A DNA stretch of 64,000 bases, from assembly GCA_951812305.1 (NCBI GenBank), contig CATOSB010000011.1, forward strand, positions 248,001 through 312,000, read 5' to 3'. Each line of letters begins with the position of its first letter. Within the stretch, counting starts at the first letter, position 1. The notes below the pieces were generated by a model. The model made no database searches. It was not told where the DNA came from and worked only from the letters and a program-made list of their open reading frames with translations. Shown here in pieces: positions 53,656 to 62,425 of this stretch. A program made the translations under genes and the position numbers. Origin of the DNA: an uncultured Paracoccaceae bacterium (GTDB taxonomy: Bacteria; Pseudomonadota; Alphaproteobacteria; Rhodobacterales; Rhodobacteraceae).

Positions 53656-53850
53656 TTTGGATTGGTAACGGGCATGGTTTCTGACGTCGCGGCGGATTCA
53701 ACAGAAATGAAGGAAGGGGTTTGGGCGTTTGAAGTGCGCATCACGCCAGAGGGCAGCAAACTGACAAATGGGTCTGAACAGTTTACCCTTCGCCCAGGGA
53801 TGACAGCCGCCGTAGATATCACAACGGATAGTCGGCGGCTTATCAGTTAA
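53656..53850 (+). pseudogene. HlyD-type membrane fusion protein, C-terminal remnant
   Basis: The frame reads GMVSDVAADSTEMKEGVWAF, EVRITPEGSKL and TLRPGMTAAVDITTDSRRLI, the beta-barrel end of type I secretion adaptor (HlyD) proteins, including the conserved PGM and the repeated Thr/Arg tail. About 60 residues remain. The 5' side is replaced by MITE sequence. Confidence 0.65.
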
Positions 53851-53860
53851 TTCTTTGCGC

Positions 53861-54112
53861 CTATTGTCGATACGGTGCAGTCAGCTTTGGGAGAAAGATA
53901 GCCAAGTATTCAAAGAACCTTGGCTGAGGCCAGTGGGGTCTATTTTCGTGGGCGACCTCGTTGCAGCAGGTGCAGAACGCCAAAGCCCAAGAACGCACTG
54001 AATCCGCCCAAGACTGCCACCGCCCAGAGCGACATAGGACTAAAGATGTTAGGCCAATCACGATTGCAGCGAAAGTGATGGCGCCGACGATCAGCATATC
54101 TGTAATACTCAT
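53861..54112 (-). pseudogene. Small membrane protein, probably frameshifted
   Basis: It starts MSITDMLIVGAITFAAIVIG, a clear membrane helix. The annotated frame then becomes Cys/Trp-rich, while a neighbouring frame reads SLWAVAVLGGFSAFLGFGVL and HLLQRGRPRK with a stop, a second helix with basic tail. A single indel near 54040 would join them into a two-helix protein of about 57 residues. Function unknown. Confidence 0.4.
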
Positions 54113-54137
54113 GTTTAGCTCTTCATGTAAGGCAAGG

Positions 54138-54171
54138 CGCCCCGACGCACATGCGCGTCGGGGCGGTTGTT
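54138..54171 (+). terminator. Strong hairpin, possible terminator
   Basis: CGCCCCGACGC and GCGTCGGGGCG form an 11-bp perfect stem with a 6-nt loop, followed by GTTGTTT. It is best read as a plus-strand rho-independent terminator, though the T-tract is short. Confidence 0.6.
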
Positions 54172-54180
54172 TGGATTAAG

Positions 54181-54404
54181 GGCATTGTCAAGTTGTGGGA
54201 GGGCATTGTCCAGACAAGCAATCGATTGAATGGAAAAAATGCTGCAAAAGAGCCATATGACGTTCGCGCATCCTGCACTCGGGGCATCAAAAGGCGGATT
54301 CAGGGCAATTCCGGGAGGAAACGTGCAACTTTGTAGGGTTGTTGCGAGTCGCGTTGAACGCTTGAGTTGTTCAGTCGAATGCCCTCCCACAACTTGACAA
54401 TGCC
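54181..54404 (-). mobile_element. MITE copy 2, inverted, about 224 bp
   Basis: Same ends and interior as copy 1 in the opposite orientation. It cuts the 5' end of the gene at 54405. Confidence 0.8.
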
Positions 54405-56245
54405 TTCTCAGCAGTTCAAAGATTTTGTTATGCGCTTGCTATTTAGCCCTGGTCAGACGCCAGAAACTTTTGCGCTCGATGCCAGCGTGATTCCAGCCCC
54501 ACCAGGGTCTCAAGACGTTTTGAGCGCTTTCTCGTCTCGCTATTTTGAGATGCATGAACGTGTGATCGCCGATGAAAAATGCGATCACCGGCAAGCACGC
54601 CGCATTCTATCTCACACACATTCCTTGGTGCTTCTAGCAACTGGCGACAAGATGACGGCCTCCAGGATTTACTTGATGATGCTAAGGGATGGGATCGATC
54701 TGGGTCGTAGCTGGTCAACGTCTCGGTACATCTTAGACAGATGCGGACTTGCACAAACTATCAGTGTGGACGAAGTGCGTACGCTCTTTACCCAAGACGC
54801 AATTGGTGAGGCCGATCTTCTTGGCGATTTGGACCTGCATGATTGCATCGCTTATGTCGCCGAGGTCTGTCATGGATTTGGTTACTCCGGAACTCTGGAA
54901 GACCAACTGCAAACGCTTTTCGTTGATGACCTCCACCCTCCTTATCTGTGCATGCTCCATTTCCAACTGACGGCACAGTCAATGTTCAACCATCGACTGA
55001 CCAACGCTTACGAATTCGAACCGCGCGGTGAGCGGGTTCTATGGCTGGCGTCGGAGTACAACGGGGCTGGCCTTGACGTTGGAATGAGCCCGTTTCTGAA
55101 CAACGCGAAATCTGTGGACACACTTGATTCAGCCTGGGCTGCGTCAAAAAAGAAAGACATGCGGCCAGAGCGCTGGTCGATCTTCTGAACGAACTGGACT
55201 GTCTGAGCGACCCCTCGCGAAGCGCTGCTGGGCAATACCTGAGAGCGCTCTTGCACCGAATGCTTCGTATCAGTTTTCAGACCAACACCGCGCTTATAGC
55301 TCCTCTCCCTGAGCTCGATGCTGAGAGCGGGCAAAAGATTCTAGCTGGTGTTGCTGCTGGAAACACGGGAACGCGCGGCGTCATTGAACAAAGATTGACC
55401 GATTGTATCGCGCTCCGTGAAGCAGGAGACTTGACGCGGTGGCGACTGCGGGGCTTTGGCGACTCAGTTTTCACGACCAACACGTCGCAAAAGAAGTTGG
55501 GCGATGCTGAACTCAAACATGCTACAGAGAACCGGATCGTCGCTGTCGAAGCGCATGGCGGCCGCCTAACGGAGAAATACGTCCAGGATCACCTTTTCAC
55601 GATGCGGAATGTCTTACCGCTTCGGCTTGAAGAGTTGGAAGACAGGACTCCGATTGGTGACTGGCAGTTGGCGTTGCAATTCTTCGCACACGACCTCGAC
55701 GCCGGGCTTTCGGAGGATCACGTCGTTGAGGGTCTTCCCGTACACATCATTTACAGGCGCTTCGCAGATGTCGTCGAGATGCCTGTGGACGGCGATTTAC
55801 TGGCTCTCTTAAGCACCTATTTTACCGAATACTTGAATGCCGTGCACGTTCACTCCCGAACGGGCCAGGCGGTTTTGAACTTGTTTGATTTACACCCAGC
55901 GGATATCAGGCCTCCGCTGAGATTCATCTCATCCGGCTGTTTGAACCAATCTGGAACAACGAGACTCGGATATTGTTCGGACTTGGAAAACACGGTGATG
56001 CATCGACAACACGGGCCAACAACAAGAGCCCATGGGATACAATCCATCCAGTGCGCGCATGGGCTGCTGGCAATCCAGAGGCTAAATCTGCCGCAGAAAT
56101 TTCAGTTGACGTAGCTGTGCACTTTGCCAAGGCTAAGATTTTCAAGACCGCCGCCGACGTTTTTGAAGCTTTCGCGCACGGGATTAAGCAGCAGGATATG
56201 CTGGATCCGATTGATTTTCAGGCAGTCCAATCTACGATGCCTTGA
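54405..56245 (+). pseudogene. Large unknown gene, 5' end replaced by a MITE, two frameshifts
   Basis: Three frames join into one protein of about 610 residues. The first (to about 55145) reads QQFKDFVMRLLFSPGQTPET; at TCAAAAAAGAAAG the frame passes by -1 into KKERHAARALVDLLNELDCL; near 55890-55915 it passes into AEIHLIRLFEPIWNNETRIL and ends QAVQSTMP. The stretch GDAELKHATENRIVAVEAHG looks like the strand region of a PD-(D/E)xK nuclease, which is only a guess. It converges on the RES toxin gene and overlaps its stop by 28 bp. Family not recognised. Confidence 0.55.
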
Positions 56246-56766
56246 TCCTTCGAAATGCTTTCCTGGAGCGTTTCGACCTTGTCGCAGAAAACTACGAGGT
56301 TCTTTGTGTCTGATCGGGCTGATGGAATAATCAATCCGTCGAAGTCCAGGAAATGTGCAACCTCGCCAATTTCTTGGGTTCTCGGATATTCGTCATTCTT
56401 CTGTTGGTAGGACAATCGGCCAAATGTTTCGGTTTTCAAACCCACTTCTCCGAGCGCTGCGAGGTCAAGATACTTCAGCGCGCGTTCGAGTGCTAGGTCG
56501 ACTTCAAACATCCGATATTTGACACGGCTCGGCATGACTGGTTGTCCGCGCATTAGGTGGAAGCGCATTTCTTCAAGCGCACCCGTTCGTGACATCGAGG
56601 TGTAGAGCACGTCAAAACTGCCGTCATCCCACCGACCGCCAGATGCGCTGCATTGCAATGGATCTCGTCCATCGCGCACCAACCTCCAGACGGGACCGGA
56701 GAAAGCCACCGGCTCTATTGCTTCCAGTGCGTCAATGAGAGCGTTGTCGCGGCGGGCTTTGATCAT
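56218..56766 (-). CDS. RES-domain toxin (NAD+ phosphorylase type)
   Basis: 182 residues with RES-family features: GPVWRLVRDG (conserved Arg), GGRWDDGSFDVLYTSMSRTG, ALEEMRFHLMRG (Glu) and FDGLIIPSARSDTKNLVVF (Ser). RES toxins deplete NAD+ by phosphorolysis or hydrolysis. It follows the Xre antitoxin by 9 bp, the standard antitoxin-toxin order of Xre-RES modules. Confidence 0.9.
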   Translation of the reverse strand: MIKARRDNALIDALEAIEPVAFSGPVWRLVRDGRDPLQCSASGGRWDDGSFDVLYTSMSRTGALEEMRFHLMRGQPVMPSRVKYRMFEVDLALERALKYLDLAALGEVGLKTETFGRLSYQQKNDEYPRTQEIGEVAHFLDFDGLIIPSARSDTKNLVVFCDKVETLQESISKDQGIVDWTA

Positions 56767-56775
56767 TGGCTGAAT

Positions 56776-57114
56776 CTACACGAAAACATCGTTGTCGAGG
56801 CGATCAATCACAGCCAAGACCTCGAGGCTACGGTCGTTGTGAATCAAATCCATCGCACGTTCGCCGCCGAGCTGAGGGTGTCTCGCATAAAGCCACGCGC
56901 GCACCTCTTCCGGGGCATAGTATTCGTTAAGACGGCCAACGATGTAATAGAGATCTGACAGAATCAACTCGTTGCGAGGTTGTGGCTTGAAATCGCCGGC
57001 TTTCCAACGCGAAACCGTTGCCTTGGATACATCGGTGATGTTGGCGATGTCGGTCCCCTTCAGGCCCCCAATTTCGGCAAGTTCGCCAATGTATCGTGTA
57101 ACTGCACTTTGCAT
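56776..57114 (-). CDS. Xre/MbcA/ParS family antitoxin
   Basis: 112 residues from an ATG at 57114 behind AGAGGT. N-terminal helix-turn-helix (LKGTDIANITDVSKATVSRW) and C-terminal toxin-binding (DUF2384/MbcA-ParS) segment YAPEEVRAWLYARHPQLGGE. It should neutralise the RES toxin downstream and repress the operon. The preceding gene ends 4 bp upstream of its start, so the three genes form one unit. Confidence 0.9.
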   Translation of the reverse strand: MQSAVTRYIGELAEIGGLKGTDIANITDVSKATVSRWKAGDFKPQPRNELILSDLYYIVGRLNEYYAPEEVRAWLYARHPQLGGERAMDLIHNDRSLEVLAVIDRLDNDVFV

Positions 57115-57118
57115 AATA

Positions 57119-58453
57119 TTACCTCTGGTCGCCAAGCAGCGACGCCTGAGCGATGTTCAGATCGCACGCCCGCGCACGAGGAGAATCTGTTCCGCGCTCC
57201 TCATGGAGTTTTTCAAGGGCGTCCGCAACCTTGCCTATGGTTTCAGCATGCGTCCGGGTTCGTTTCAACAGGCTTCCCAAGTCGACGTCTGCGGCCTTTG
57301 CTTGAGCTTCGGTTGGTTTCAGAAAACTGATGTCTTTGGCACGTCGCTCGGCTGTCGCAACCGTTTGGGAAAGAAAATGGCCTGCTCGGTTCAAATCGGG
57401 GACATCTTGCAGTGCGGCCTGTGATCGCGCGATGTGGAGCGCTTGAATTTGCTTTCGGGTTCTTACCATCTCGTCAATGCTGGGTGCGCTCACATGCTCA
57501 CTCTGCAACAGGAGCTTTCGCCCTCCCCTCGCACGCGCCAGTAATTCGAATTCATGCGCTCGAAAGCCTCTCCCCAACCCGGGAACCTGGACGATACGCG
57601 GTCTGCCGAACTTAGCATCTGGATCACGCTCTTCGGGGGGCTTGTGCCAGTCTCTCGCGTTGAATTGATCAAGCTCAAGAATGCCGCCGGCGGCACCCGA
57701 GGATACGCCGAAGGCTTCTGCAGCCTCCGCGTTAACGCCCAGGCAGTAGTCAAGAATGATTGGTTTTCCGAGATTGTGTAACCCACCGAGCATCCTGATC
57801 AGTGTACGCACTTTTTGTGGCCCAGGTTCCTTACCAAGCCCAGACAGGCGCATCCAACAAGCATCTATTGGAAGGTTCGATATGGTTTCTACGAGTGCCT
57901 TACGGGCATCGGGATCGATTAGACCTTGGACGGTTTGCAGAATCGGATAGTCAATTCGAATGTGCTCGCCGCCCAGTCGATCCAATGCACGGCGCAGACT
58001 TGCACAAGATGCGGCATCGACCGCAAGCCATGCGTCGTAATTTTTGTCGCCCAGGAAATGAGTGGGTGCGAGGATACGATCGGCTCCCGACTTTATCGCC
58101 ATCTCTGCCATACGTTCAATGGCACCATCATTGAAGTCTGATGGGCCGAGCGGCTTCTTCGGAACTTCCTCAAGCCAAGGAGCGTGTCGAACAAAGGTTG
58201 CGAACCTGGCGGGGCTGGAAAGCTCAGCTGCACCTGTATCAAGTGTAATTTCGACATTTTCACTCTTGAGCTGAGTGGCCAATGCGTTTTGGCGGTTAAA
58301 ACGCCCGGCCTCAAAGACAACGCGTGACAACGGCAAGTGGCCAGATGCATGCATTTCGCCAAATTTCACATGTGAATCTCCGATGCGGAAGAACTGGGCG
58401 ACCGGGGTGCGCAGTTTCTGGCCTTTCGGAAATTGGACGACAACTTTGTTCAT
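57119..58453 (-). CDS. Unknown 444-aa protein, first gene of the Xre-RES operon
   Basis: The start MNKVVVQFPKGQKLRTPVAQ is followed by alternating strands and helices (VEITLDTGAAELSSPARFAT, ADRILAPTHFLG, HIRIDYPILQTVQGLIDPDA, KPIILDYCLGVNAEAAEAFG) in a pattern suggesting a TIM barrel. A basic, charged C-terminal domain of about 110 residues follows. I see no cysteine cluster or nucleotide-binding loop, and cannot assign a family. It ends 4 bp before the antitoxin ATG. Its expression with a toxin-antitoxin pair suggests a linked role or a host-interaction module. Confidence 0.7.
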   Translation of the reverse strand: MNKVVVQFPKGQKLRTPVAQFFRIGDSHVKFGEMHASGHLPLSRVVFEAGRFNRQNALATQLKSENVEITLDTGAAELSSPARFATFVRHAPWLEEVPKKPLGPSDFNDGAIERMAEMAIKSGADRILAPTHFLGDKNYDAWLAVDAASCASLRRALDRLGGEHIRIDYPILQTVQGLIDPDARKALVETISNLPIDACWMRLSGLGKEPGPQKVRTLIRMLGGLHNLGKPIILDYCLGVNAEAAEAFGVSSGAAGGILELDQFNARDWHKPPEERDPDAKFGRPRIVQVPGLGRGFRAHEFELLARARGGRKLLLQSEHVSAPSIDEMVRTRKQIQALHIARSQAALQDVPDLNRAGHFLSQTVATAERRAKDISFLKPTEAQAKAADVDLGSLLKRTRTHAETIGKVADALEKLHEERGTDSPRARACDLNIAQASLLGDQR

Positions 58454-58751
58454 TGGATAAGTTCCATATGCGTCTCACAGAAAAATATAGTGAAACCGAA
58501 GTGGAATGTCAATCTTTTGAAATGCCTTAGCGAATTGGCACGCCAACCCATTCGGGCTGACCAGGCTCTTGGCTGGGCCCGAAGCCGCTTGAGGCGCGTC
58601 GACGGTGATCTATTCCTGTTGGTGGTGACACCACTGGCCGGGGCGCTCAGGCGCGTCGGCCCCCTGCCCCAATCAACACCCTATCGAAACGGCCTCGAAG
58701 CGCTCTCTGGCGCTCTGAGAGGCCCTGACAGCACATCAAGGACCAATCCAC
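58454..58751. other. Intergenic, no gene supported
   Basis: Contains the likely promoter region of the 444-aa gene (AT-rich at 58460-58530) and GC-rich DNA with the inverted pair GTGGTGACACCAC at about 58620. No coding feature recognised. Confidence 0.4.
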
Positions 58752-58911
58752 ATGACCAAGCAACAAACCCATCACCCCCGACACCGCCAGCGTCGTGATC
58801 CTGCAAATCCCATTGGAATTGCTCTCAATCTCCGATCTGAACCCGCGCAATGTTGTCTCTAAGGCCCATATCAAGCCTTGCAGACAGCATCGAGCGGTTT
58901 GTGCCCAACTG
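58752..58911 (+). pseudogene. ParB-like partition protein, N-terminal remnant with frameshifts
   Basis: After an ATG at 58752 (MTKQQT), a shifted frame reads ITPDTASVVILQIPLELLSI and SDLNPRNVVSKAHIK; a further shift gives LADSIERF. This is the ParB N-terminal domain found in plasmid and ICE-borne ParB proteins of alphaproteobacteria. At least two frameshifts and loss of the rest make it non-functional. Confidence 0.65.
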
Positions 58912-58933
58912 GCCCCGCCTCGGTGGGGTTTTT
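58912..58933 (+). terminator. Rho-independent terminator
   Basis: CCCCGCC-TCG-GGTGGGG hairpin (one G-T pair) followed directly by TTTTTT. It lies just after the ParB remnant. Confidence 0.75.
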
Positions 58934-59240
58934 TGTGCTGTGATCAATTCTAAAAACTTACAAAATTGTCCGGCGGCGGGGCAGAAGGACAGGCCCCCTG
59001 CCCCGCCACCAGACCGGCGCTATCCGCGCGGGAACATCGTATGGACGATGCTGGTAGAACTCGAGCCCATCCACTTGACGATCCATTATGGAAACCCGAT
59101 ATTGAACTTGGCCTTCCGCACAGGCCGGTGTGCCCGCCACGCAAAGCTACGCAGTGCTTAAACTTTTTTTCATCGTTCCCTTTTCAAGCGGATCGGTTAG
59201 TAGCGGGTGCCTAGTCAGATCCGAAAATTGGAATGGATCA
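58934..59240. other. Intergenic, no gene supported
   Basis: GC-rich in the first half with the inverted pair GGCGGGGCAG/CTGCCCCGCC (58974-59002), AT-rich just before the next gene. Short frames present look random. Confidence 0.4.
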
Positions 59241-59957
59241 ATGACACAAGATGGTAACATCAAAGAACTCAAGAAAATCGCAAAGAAGATTGCGAGATCA
59301 AAACGCATCGAACACCACGGGGCGCTCGATCTCGTGGCTCAGGAGCTCGGACACGGGCATTGGTATGCTGCAGTGGCTGCTCACAAGAATGGATGGCAAC
59401 CAAGTCCCGAGGACATCGGGAGTGTCGAGGATCTCCTCAAGCAGATCAATCCGTATGAATCCGTTGAGATGTTTGGCGATCCCGGCGGTGAGAGCGAGGG
59501 TCAGATTGGAACTCACGCGTACAAGATTGAGGTCTCAATGGATGAGGTCATTATGCGAGGCCGGGGCTGGCTTGTCCATGTTCCCGAGGCACCCTCAAAG
59601 CAACCGTGCGTTCGTGTAACCGATAGGCGCTACAAGGTGAATCCAATACACGATTCAGACTTCGTGGCGCAGGCGCTTGAGATTGCCAAAATCAAAGCTG
59701 AACAGGTGCGCGCACGTATCGCATCAGACTGGCCGCGGCGATCAATGAAGTTGGACGACCAAGGTCGCGCAGCGCATCCGATCAATGGCGGTTTAAGTGA
59801 TACCTGGTTTTGCCTTCATTGCGATGAGGCATCGTCGGCAAAGGCTGTTGCCGCAAACATGTGGCATTGCCCATCTTGTAGCGCATCTCCGATAGATGTC
59901 TTTAGCTCTGCTTGGTGGCTGGATGACGTCCCGGAACGCCCCAAGAGTTCGGCGTAG
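59241..59957 (+). CDS. Hypothetical protein with glyoxalase-related N-terminal segment and zinc ribbon
   Basis: 238 residues from ATG 59241 (MTQDGNIKELKKIAKKIARS). The N-terminal stretch EHHGALDLVAQELGHGHWYA resembles the short helical module found in glyoxalase-related, often plasmid-borne proteins. The C-terminus has two CxxC pairs (CLHCDE and CPSCS) forming a likely zinc ribbon. A longer frame from 59130 has an improbable N-terminus. Function unknown. Confidence 0.6.
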   Translation: MTQDGNIKELKKIAKKIARSKRIEHHGALDLVAQELGHGHWYAAVAAHKNGWQPSPEDIGSVEDLLKQINPYESVEMFGDPGGESEGQIGTHAYKIEVSMDEVIMRGRGWLVHVPEAPSKQPCVRVTDRRYKVNPIHDSDFVAQALEIAKIKAEQVRARIASDWPRRSMKLDDQGRAAHPINGGLSDTWFCLHCDEASSAKAVAANMWHCPSCSASPIDVFSSAWWLDDVPERPKSSA

Positions 59958-60266
59958 TCCCGTTTGTCCGTAACCTGATAGATCAGAATGGGCCGGTGGC
60001 TGTTGATGCCATCGGCCTGTTCACTCTGCAGACTGTCGGGAGTGATGGCTAAAGGCTTGTAGTCCGTGGATTGGACATACAGCCGCTTTCAAGAATGACT
60101 TTGAGCGCGCCAATGAAAAGATCAATGCTCGCCCTGCCTGCCCGTTGAGGCGCTCTTCGCCGATTTTATCATATGCAACTTGCTCATCAGTGCACCTTCC
60201 ATCGGGGTTGCATGACATGCTGGTCGTAGGGTCCGACCCAAACACAAAGGGCGTTTGCCAGAATTG
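59958..60266. other. Intergenic, no gene supported
   Basis: A 74-codon minus-strand frame (60021-60245) has no family features and no good ribosome site. Otherwise nothing is seen. Confidence 0.4.
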
Positions 60267-60716
60267 TCACCTGTCCCACCTTTGGTAAGGATGGGCTATT
60301 CCGCGCGGAACAAAGTTCAGGCCCCCTGCCCTTCTCCGCTTTCCGTCCATGAGCAGCTCTTTAACCAGCGAGCCGATGGTCCGCTTTGGTTCCAAACCGT
60401 GCACCTTCGCCGCTGCGATCTTCTCGTCGTCCGTCTGCTCACTCATGGGCTTGTCGTCGGCTTCTGGTGCGGTCGGTTCGGCGTCCTCGGTATCGGGCTT
60501 GTCGGCTGCATGGTCACCGAGGATGCCGCATTCGACTACGATGCTCTTGGGATGCTCTCTGCTCTTCTTCTTCGCCAGGTCAAGGCGACCGCAAAAGCCG
60601 ATGGCTCTCCAACCATCTGCGCCCTGGACAAGGACCGCATGGGTATAGGTCCGGTCAGTCTTGCGCGTGTGTTGCGAACCATCGGGCGCGGTGGCGACGT
60701 AGGTTTTCTTGGTCAT
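60267..60716 (-). CDS. Hypothetical accessory protein
   Basis: 149 residues starting MTKKTYVATAPDGSQHTRKT behind AAGGAGACCCC. An N-terminal domain (RTYTHAVLVQGADGWRAIGF) is followed by a long acidic, Ala/Asp/Glu/Pro-rich linker and a short basic C-terminal segment. The N-terminal pattern is common in small plasmid and ICE proteins of alphaproteobacteria. No function can be assigned. Confidence 0.6.
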   Translation of the reverse strand: MTKKTYVATAPDGSQHTRKTDRTYTHAVLVQGADGWRAIGFCGRLDLAKKKSREHPKSIVVECGILGDHAADKPDTEDAEPTAPEADDKPMSEQTDDEKIAAAKVHGLEPKRTIGSLVKELLMDGKRRRAGGLNFVPRGIAHPYQRWDR

Positions 60717-60833
60717 GGCTGGGGTCTCCTTCTCGGTGTTGATGAGACCATCCTGTCGTGATGCCAGGCCCCCGCGAGCCCCGCTCCCAGCATCGACAAA
60801 TCACGATTTGCTTCGATGCGAGGCGGCGGCGTT

Positions 60834-61691
60834 CTACCGCCGAAACCGAGGCGCCTCCCACTCATCCTCCTCTTCCTCGAATTCGACCGTTAACAACGTC
60901 GTTCTGAACCCGTTAGCCTGCGCCACGGTCTGTTCGCCCAGGGACACGCCCCGCGATTCTTCGAGCCAGTGATGGCCGACCGCTTCCACCACATCCGTGA
61001 TGATGCCACGGTCCTTTCCGTTGTTCATCGAGTAACAGTCCTTGGGCATCGGCTGCCCGCTCCACACCGACATTCGGGGGAACTCGTCACACTTCTTCAC
61101 GTAGCGCACCTTTCCCTGGTGCGAGAAGACAACTGCTGCCGGTTCGGAAACGAAGCTGAGATAGCGCTGCGCGGCGGCTTCCTTGCTGACCTCGAACAAA
61201 CGGGCCATGTCAAAGATGTGCTGCAAGTCCAACCCAACCTTGGATCGGAGAAAGCGGCGGACCCACGGTTCCGGCATCAGCAGCTCAGCTGCGAATTGAT
61301 TGGCCTCTGCCTCCATCTTGGCGTGCTTGTCGCCCGGCGCGGCCCTGTCGGTCAGCATGTCCTTGCGCGTGCACTTGAAGCCTTCAGGGCTGCTGGCCCT
61401 GTGCATGGGGTTCACATAGTGGCCAATCTCATGACCGATGGTATAGCGCTTGCGCTCATCGCCCATCCTACCATCAACGGCGATTGCGCCCTCCGACTTG
61501 TCCTCGGGGACGATCAAACAGCCCGCCAGCCCGTTCAGCGGCTCCTCGCGGATTTCGTAGATGTCGATGTCGGATGCGATCTCGCGAACATCAACCGCAC
61601 AGGGCGTGTCTCCCAGCTGCTTTGTGATTGCTTCGGCCAAACGCTTCGGATTGGCACCAGCGTCGTCTATCTCCATTCGGTCAATTGCCAT
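60834..61691 (-). CDS. ImmA/IrrE family metallo-endopeptidase
   Basis: 285 residues with the zinc protease motif HEIGHYVN in RKRYTIGHEIGHYVNPMHRA and the downstream Glu in AEANQFAAELLMPEPWVRRF. ImmA/IrrE proteases cleave a partner Xre repressor, switching on genes of mobile elements or stress responses. The C-terminal 110 residues are less conserved and may sense a signal. Its start overlaps the Xre gene by 11 bp, the typical pairing. Confidence 0.9.
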   Translation of the reverse strand: MAIDRMEIDDAGANPKRLAEAITKQLGDTPCAVDVREIASDIDIYEIREEPLNGLAGCLIVPEDKSEGAIAVDGRMGDERKRYTIGHEIGHYVNPMHRASSPEGFKCTRKDMLTDRAAPGDKHAKMEAEANQFAAELLMPEPWVRRFLRSKVGLDLQHIFDMARLFEVSKEAAAQRYLSFVSEPAAVVFSHQGKVRYVKKCDEFPRMSVWSGQPMPKDCYSMNNGKDRGIITDVVEAVGHHWLEESRGVSLGEQTVAQANGFRTTLLTVEFEEEEDEWEAPRFRR

Positions 61692-62010
61692 CACCTTTGC
61701 GCCTCTTGATCATGTTGGCGATCATGTCGTCCAGCAATGCCCGGTCGCGGTCGTCCAAATCGCCCACTTGCCGGAACATGCGTTCGAGCTGCGGGTCGTC
61801 CTTCGATTCGTGCTCCTCGCCCACGAGATACCGAATCGACACTTTGAAGTAGTCGGCCAGCTTCGTCAGCATCTCGAACGATGGGTTTTCGCTGCGCCCC
61901 TTCTCCAATTCCCAAATGTGGGTTTTCGACACGCCAATAGCGTCCGCAACCTCTTGTAACGACTTGCCTTTCTTCAGACGTAGCTGATTCAGGCGCGTTG
62001 CCAGTGACAT
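61681..62010 (-). CDS. Xre family transcriptional regulator (ImmR-like)
   Basis: 109 residues with a full helix-turn-helix (SLQEVADAIGVSKTHIWELE, about residues 17-36) and a short acidic/basic tail. It is co-transcribed with the ImmA/IrrE protease, its probable cleaver. It diverges from the small gene at 62174 and likely controls the shared intergenic region. Confidence 0.9.
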   Translation of the reverse strand: MSLATRLNQLRLKKGKSLQEVADAIGVSKTHIWELEKGRSENPSFEMLTKLADYFKVSIRYLVGEEHESKDDPQLERMFRQVGDLDDRDRALLDDMIANMIKRRKGDGN

Positions 62011-62092
62011 TGATTTCCTCCCAAGGCGAACGAAGCCGCCGCACTCTGGCGCAGCCCGTAAGATGATCCGATACGAATTTATAGCATGGGGC

Positions 62093-62121
62093 TTGACAAA
62101 TTGAAGCGTTCGATTTATCTA
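62093..62121 (+). promoter_or_regulatory. Probable promoter of the small gene at 62174
   Basis: TTGACA, 17-bp spacer, TATCTA. Two similar AT-rich half-sites, CGAATTTATAG (62075) and CGATTTATCTA (62111), lie in the region and could bind the divergent Xre regulator. Confidence 0.5.
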
Positions 62122-62173
62122 TACAATATCGGGCGTCCATGACGGACACTCGTGCCATAGAAGGAGAAGCGAG

Positions 62174-62356
62174 ATGCTTCACTCGAAGACCCGTGCCCCG
62201 CTGGGCACCACTGCGAAGACCGGCGAAGTCTGCCCGGAGTCGGGCGTATGGAAGGTGGTGGGCACGCCCACGACCACCGCGCCCATCGCCCGGGGAAACC
62301 GCATGCCGCCCTACTCGGGGAAAGCGGTTACCTGGAAGCTGATCCAGCACGCTTGA
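62174..62356 (+). CDS. Small conserved hypothetical protein (60 aa)
   Basis: MLHSKTRAPLGTTAKTGEVC, PESGVWKVVGTPTTTAPIAR and GNRMPPYSGKAVTWKLIQHA. It has an excellent ribosome site (AGAAGGAGAAGCGAG). The GxxxKTGExCPESGxW start resembles small YjzC-type proteins, and the regular spacing of Gly, Pro and Trp supports a real folded protein. It is divergent from the Xre-ImmA pair and ends 9 bp before the Tn3 end. Function unknown. Confidence 0.6.
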   Translation: MLHSKTRAPLGTTAKTGEVCPESGVWKVVGTPTTTAPIARGNRMPPYSGKAVTWKLIQHA

Positions 62357-62365
62357 GGCGTGTGC

Positions 62366-62403
62366 GGCCCCATCGGAAGGTTTCTTCGTAGAACCACGCT
62401 AAG
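62366..62403 (+). repeat. 38-bp Tn3-family terminal inverted repeat
   Basis: Begins GGCCCCATCGGAAGG and ends ACGCTAAG, the length and inner end of Tn21-type repeats. It lies 23 bp beyond the tnpA stop and marks the left border of a Tn3-family transposon. Confidence 0.75.
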
Positions 62404-62425
62404 GAAGAACTTTCAGCGAACACAG

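Noticed and set aside
57119-58453. 444-aa protein as a tRNA-guanine transglycosylase or DpdA-like enzyme
   Set aside because: The barrel-like pattern invited this, but the zinc-binding cysteines and catalytic aspartate context of TGT enzymes are not visible.
60021-60245. 74-codon minus-strand frame
   Set aside because: No ribosome site, odd composition and no recognisable family.
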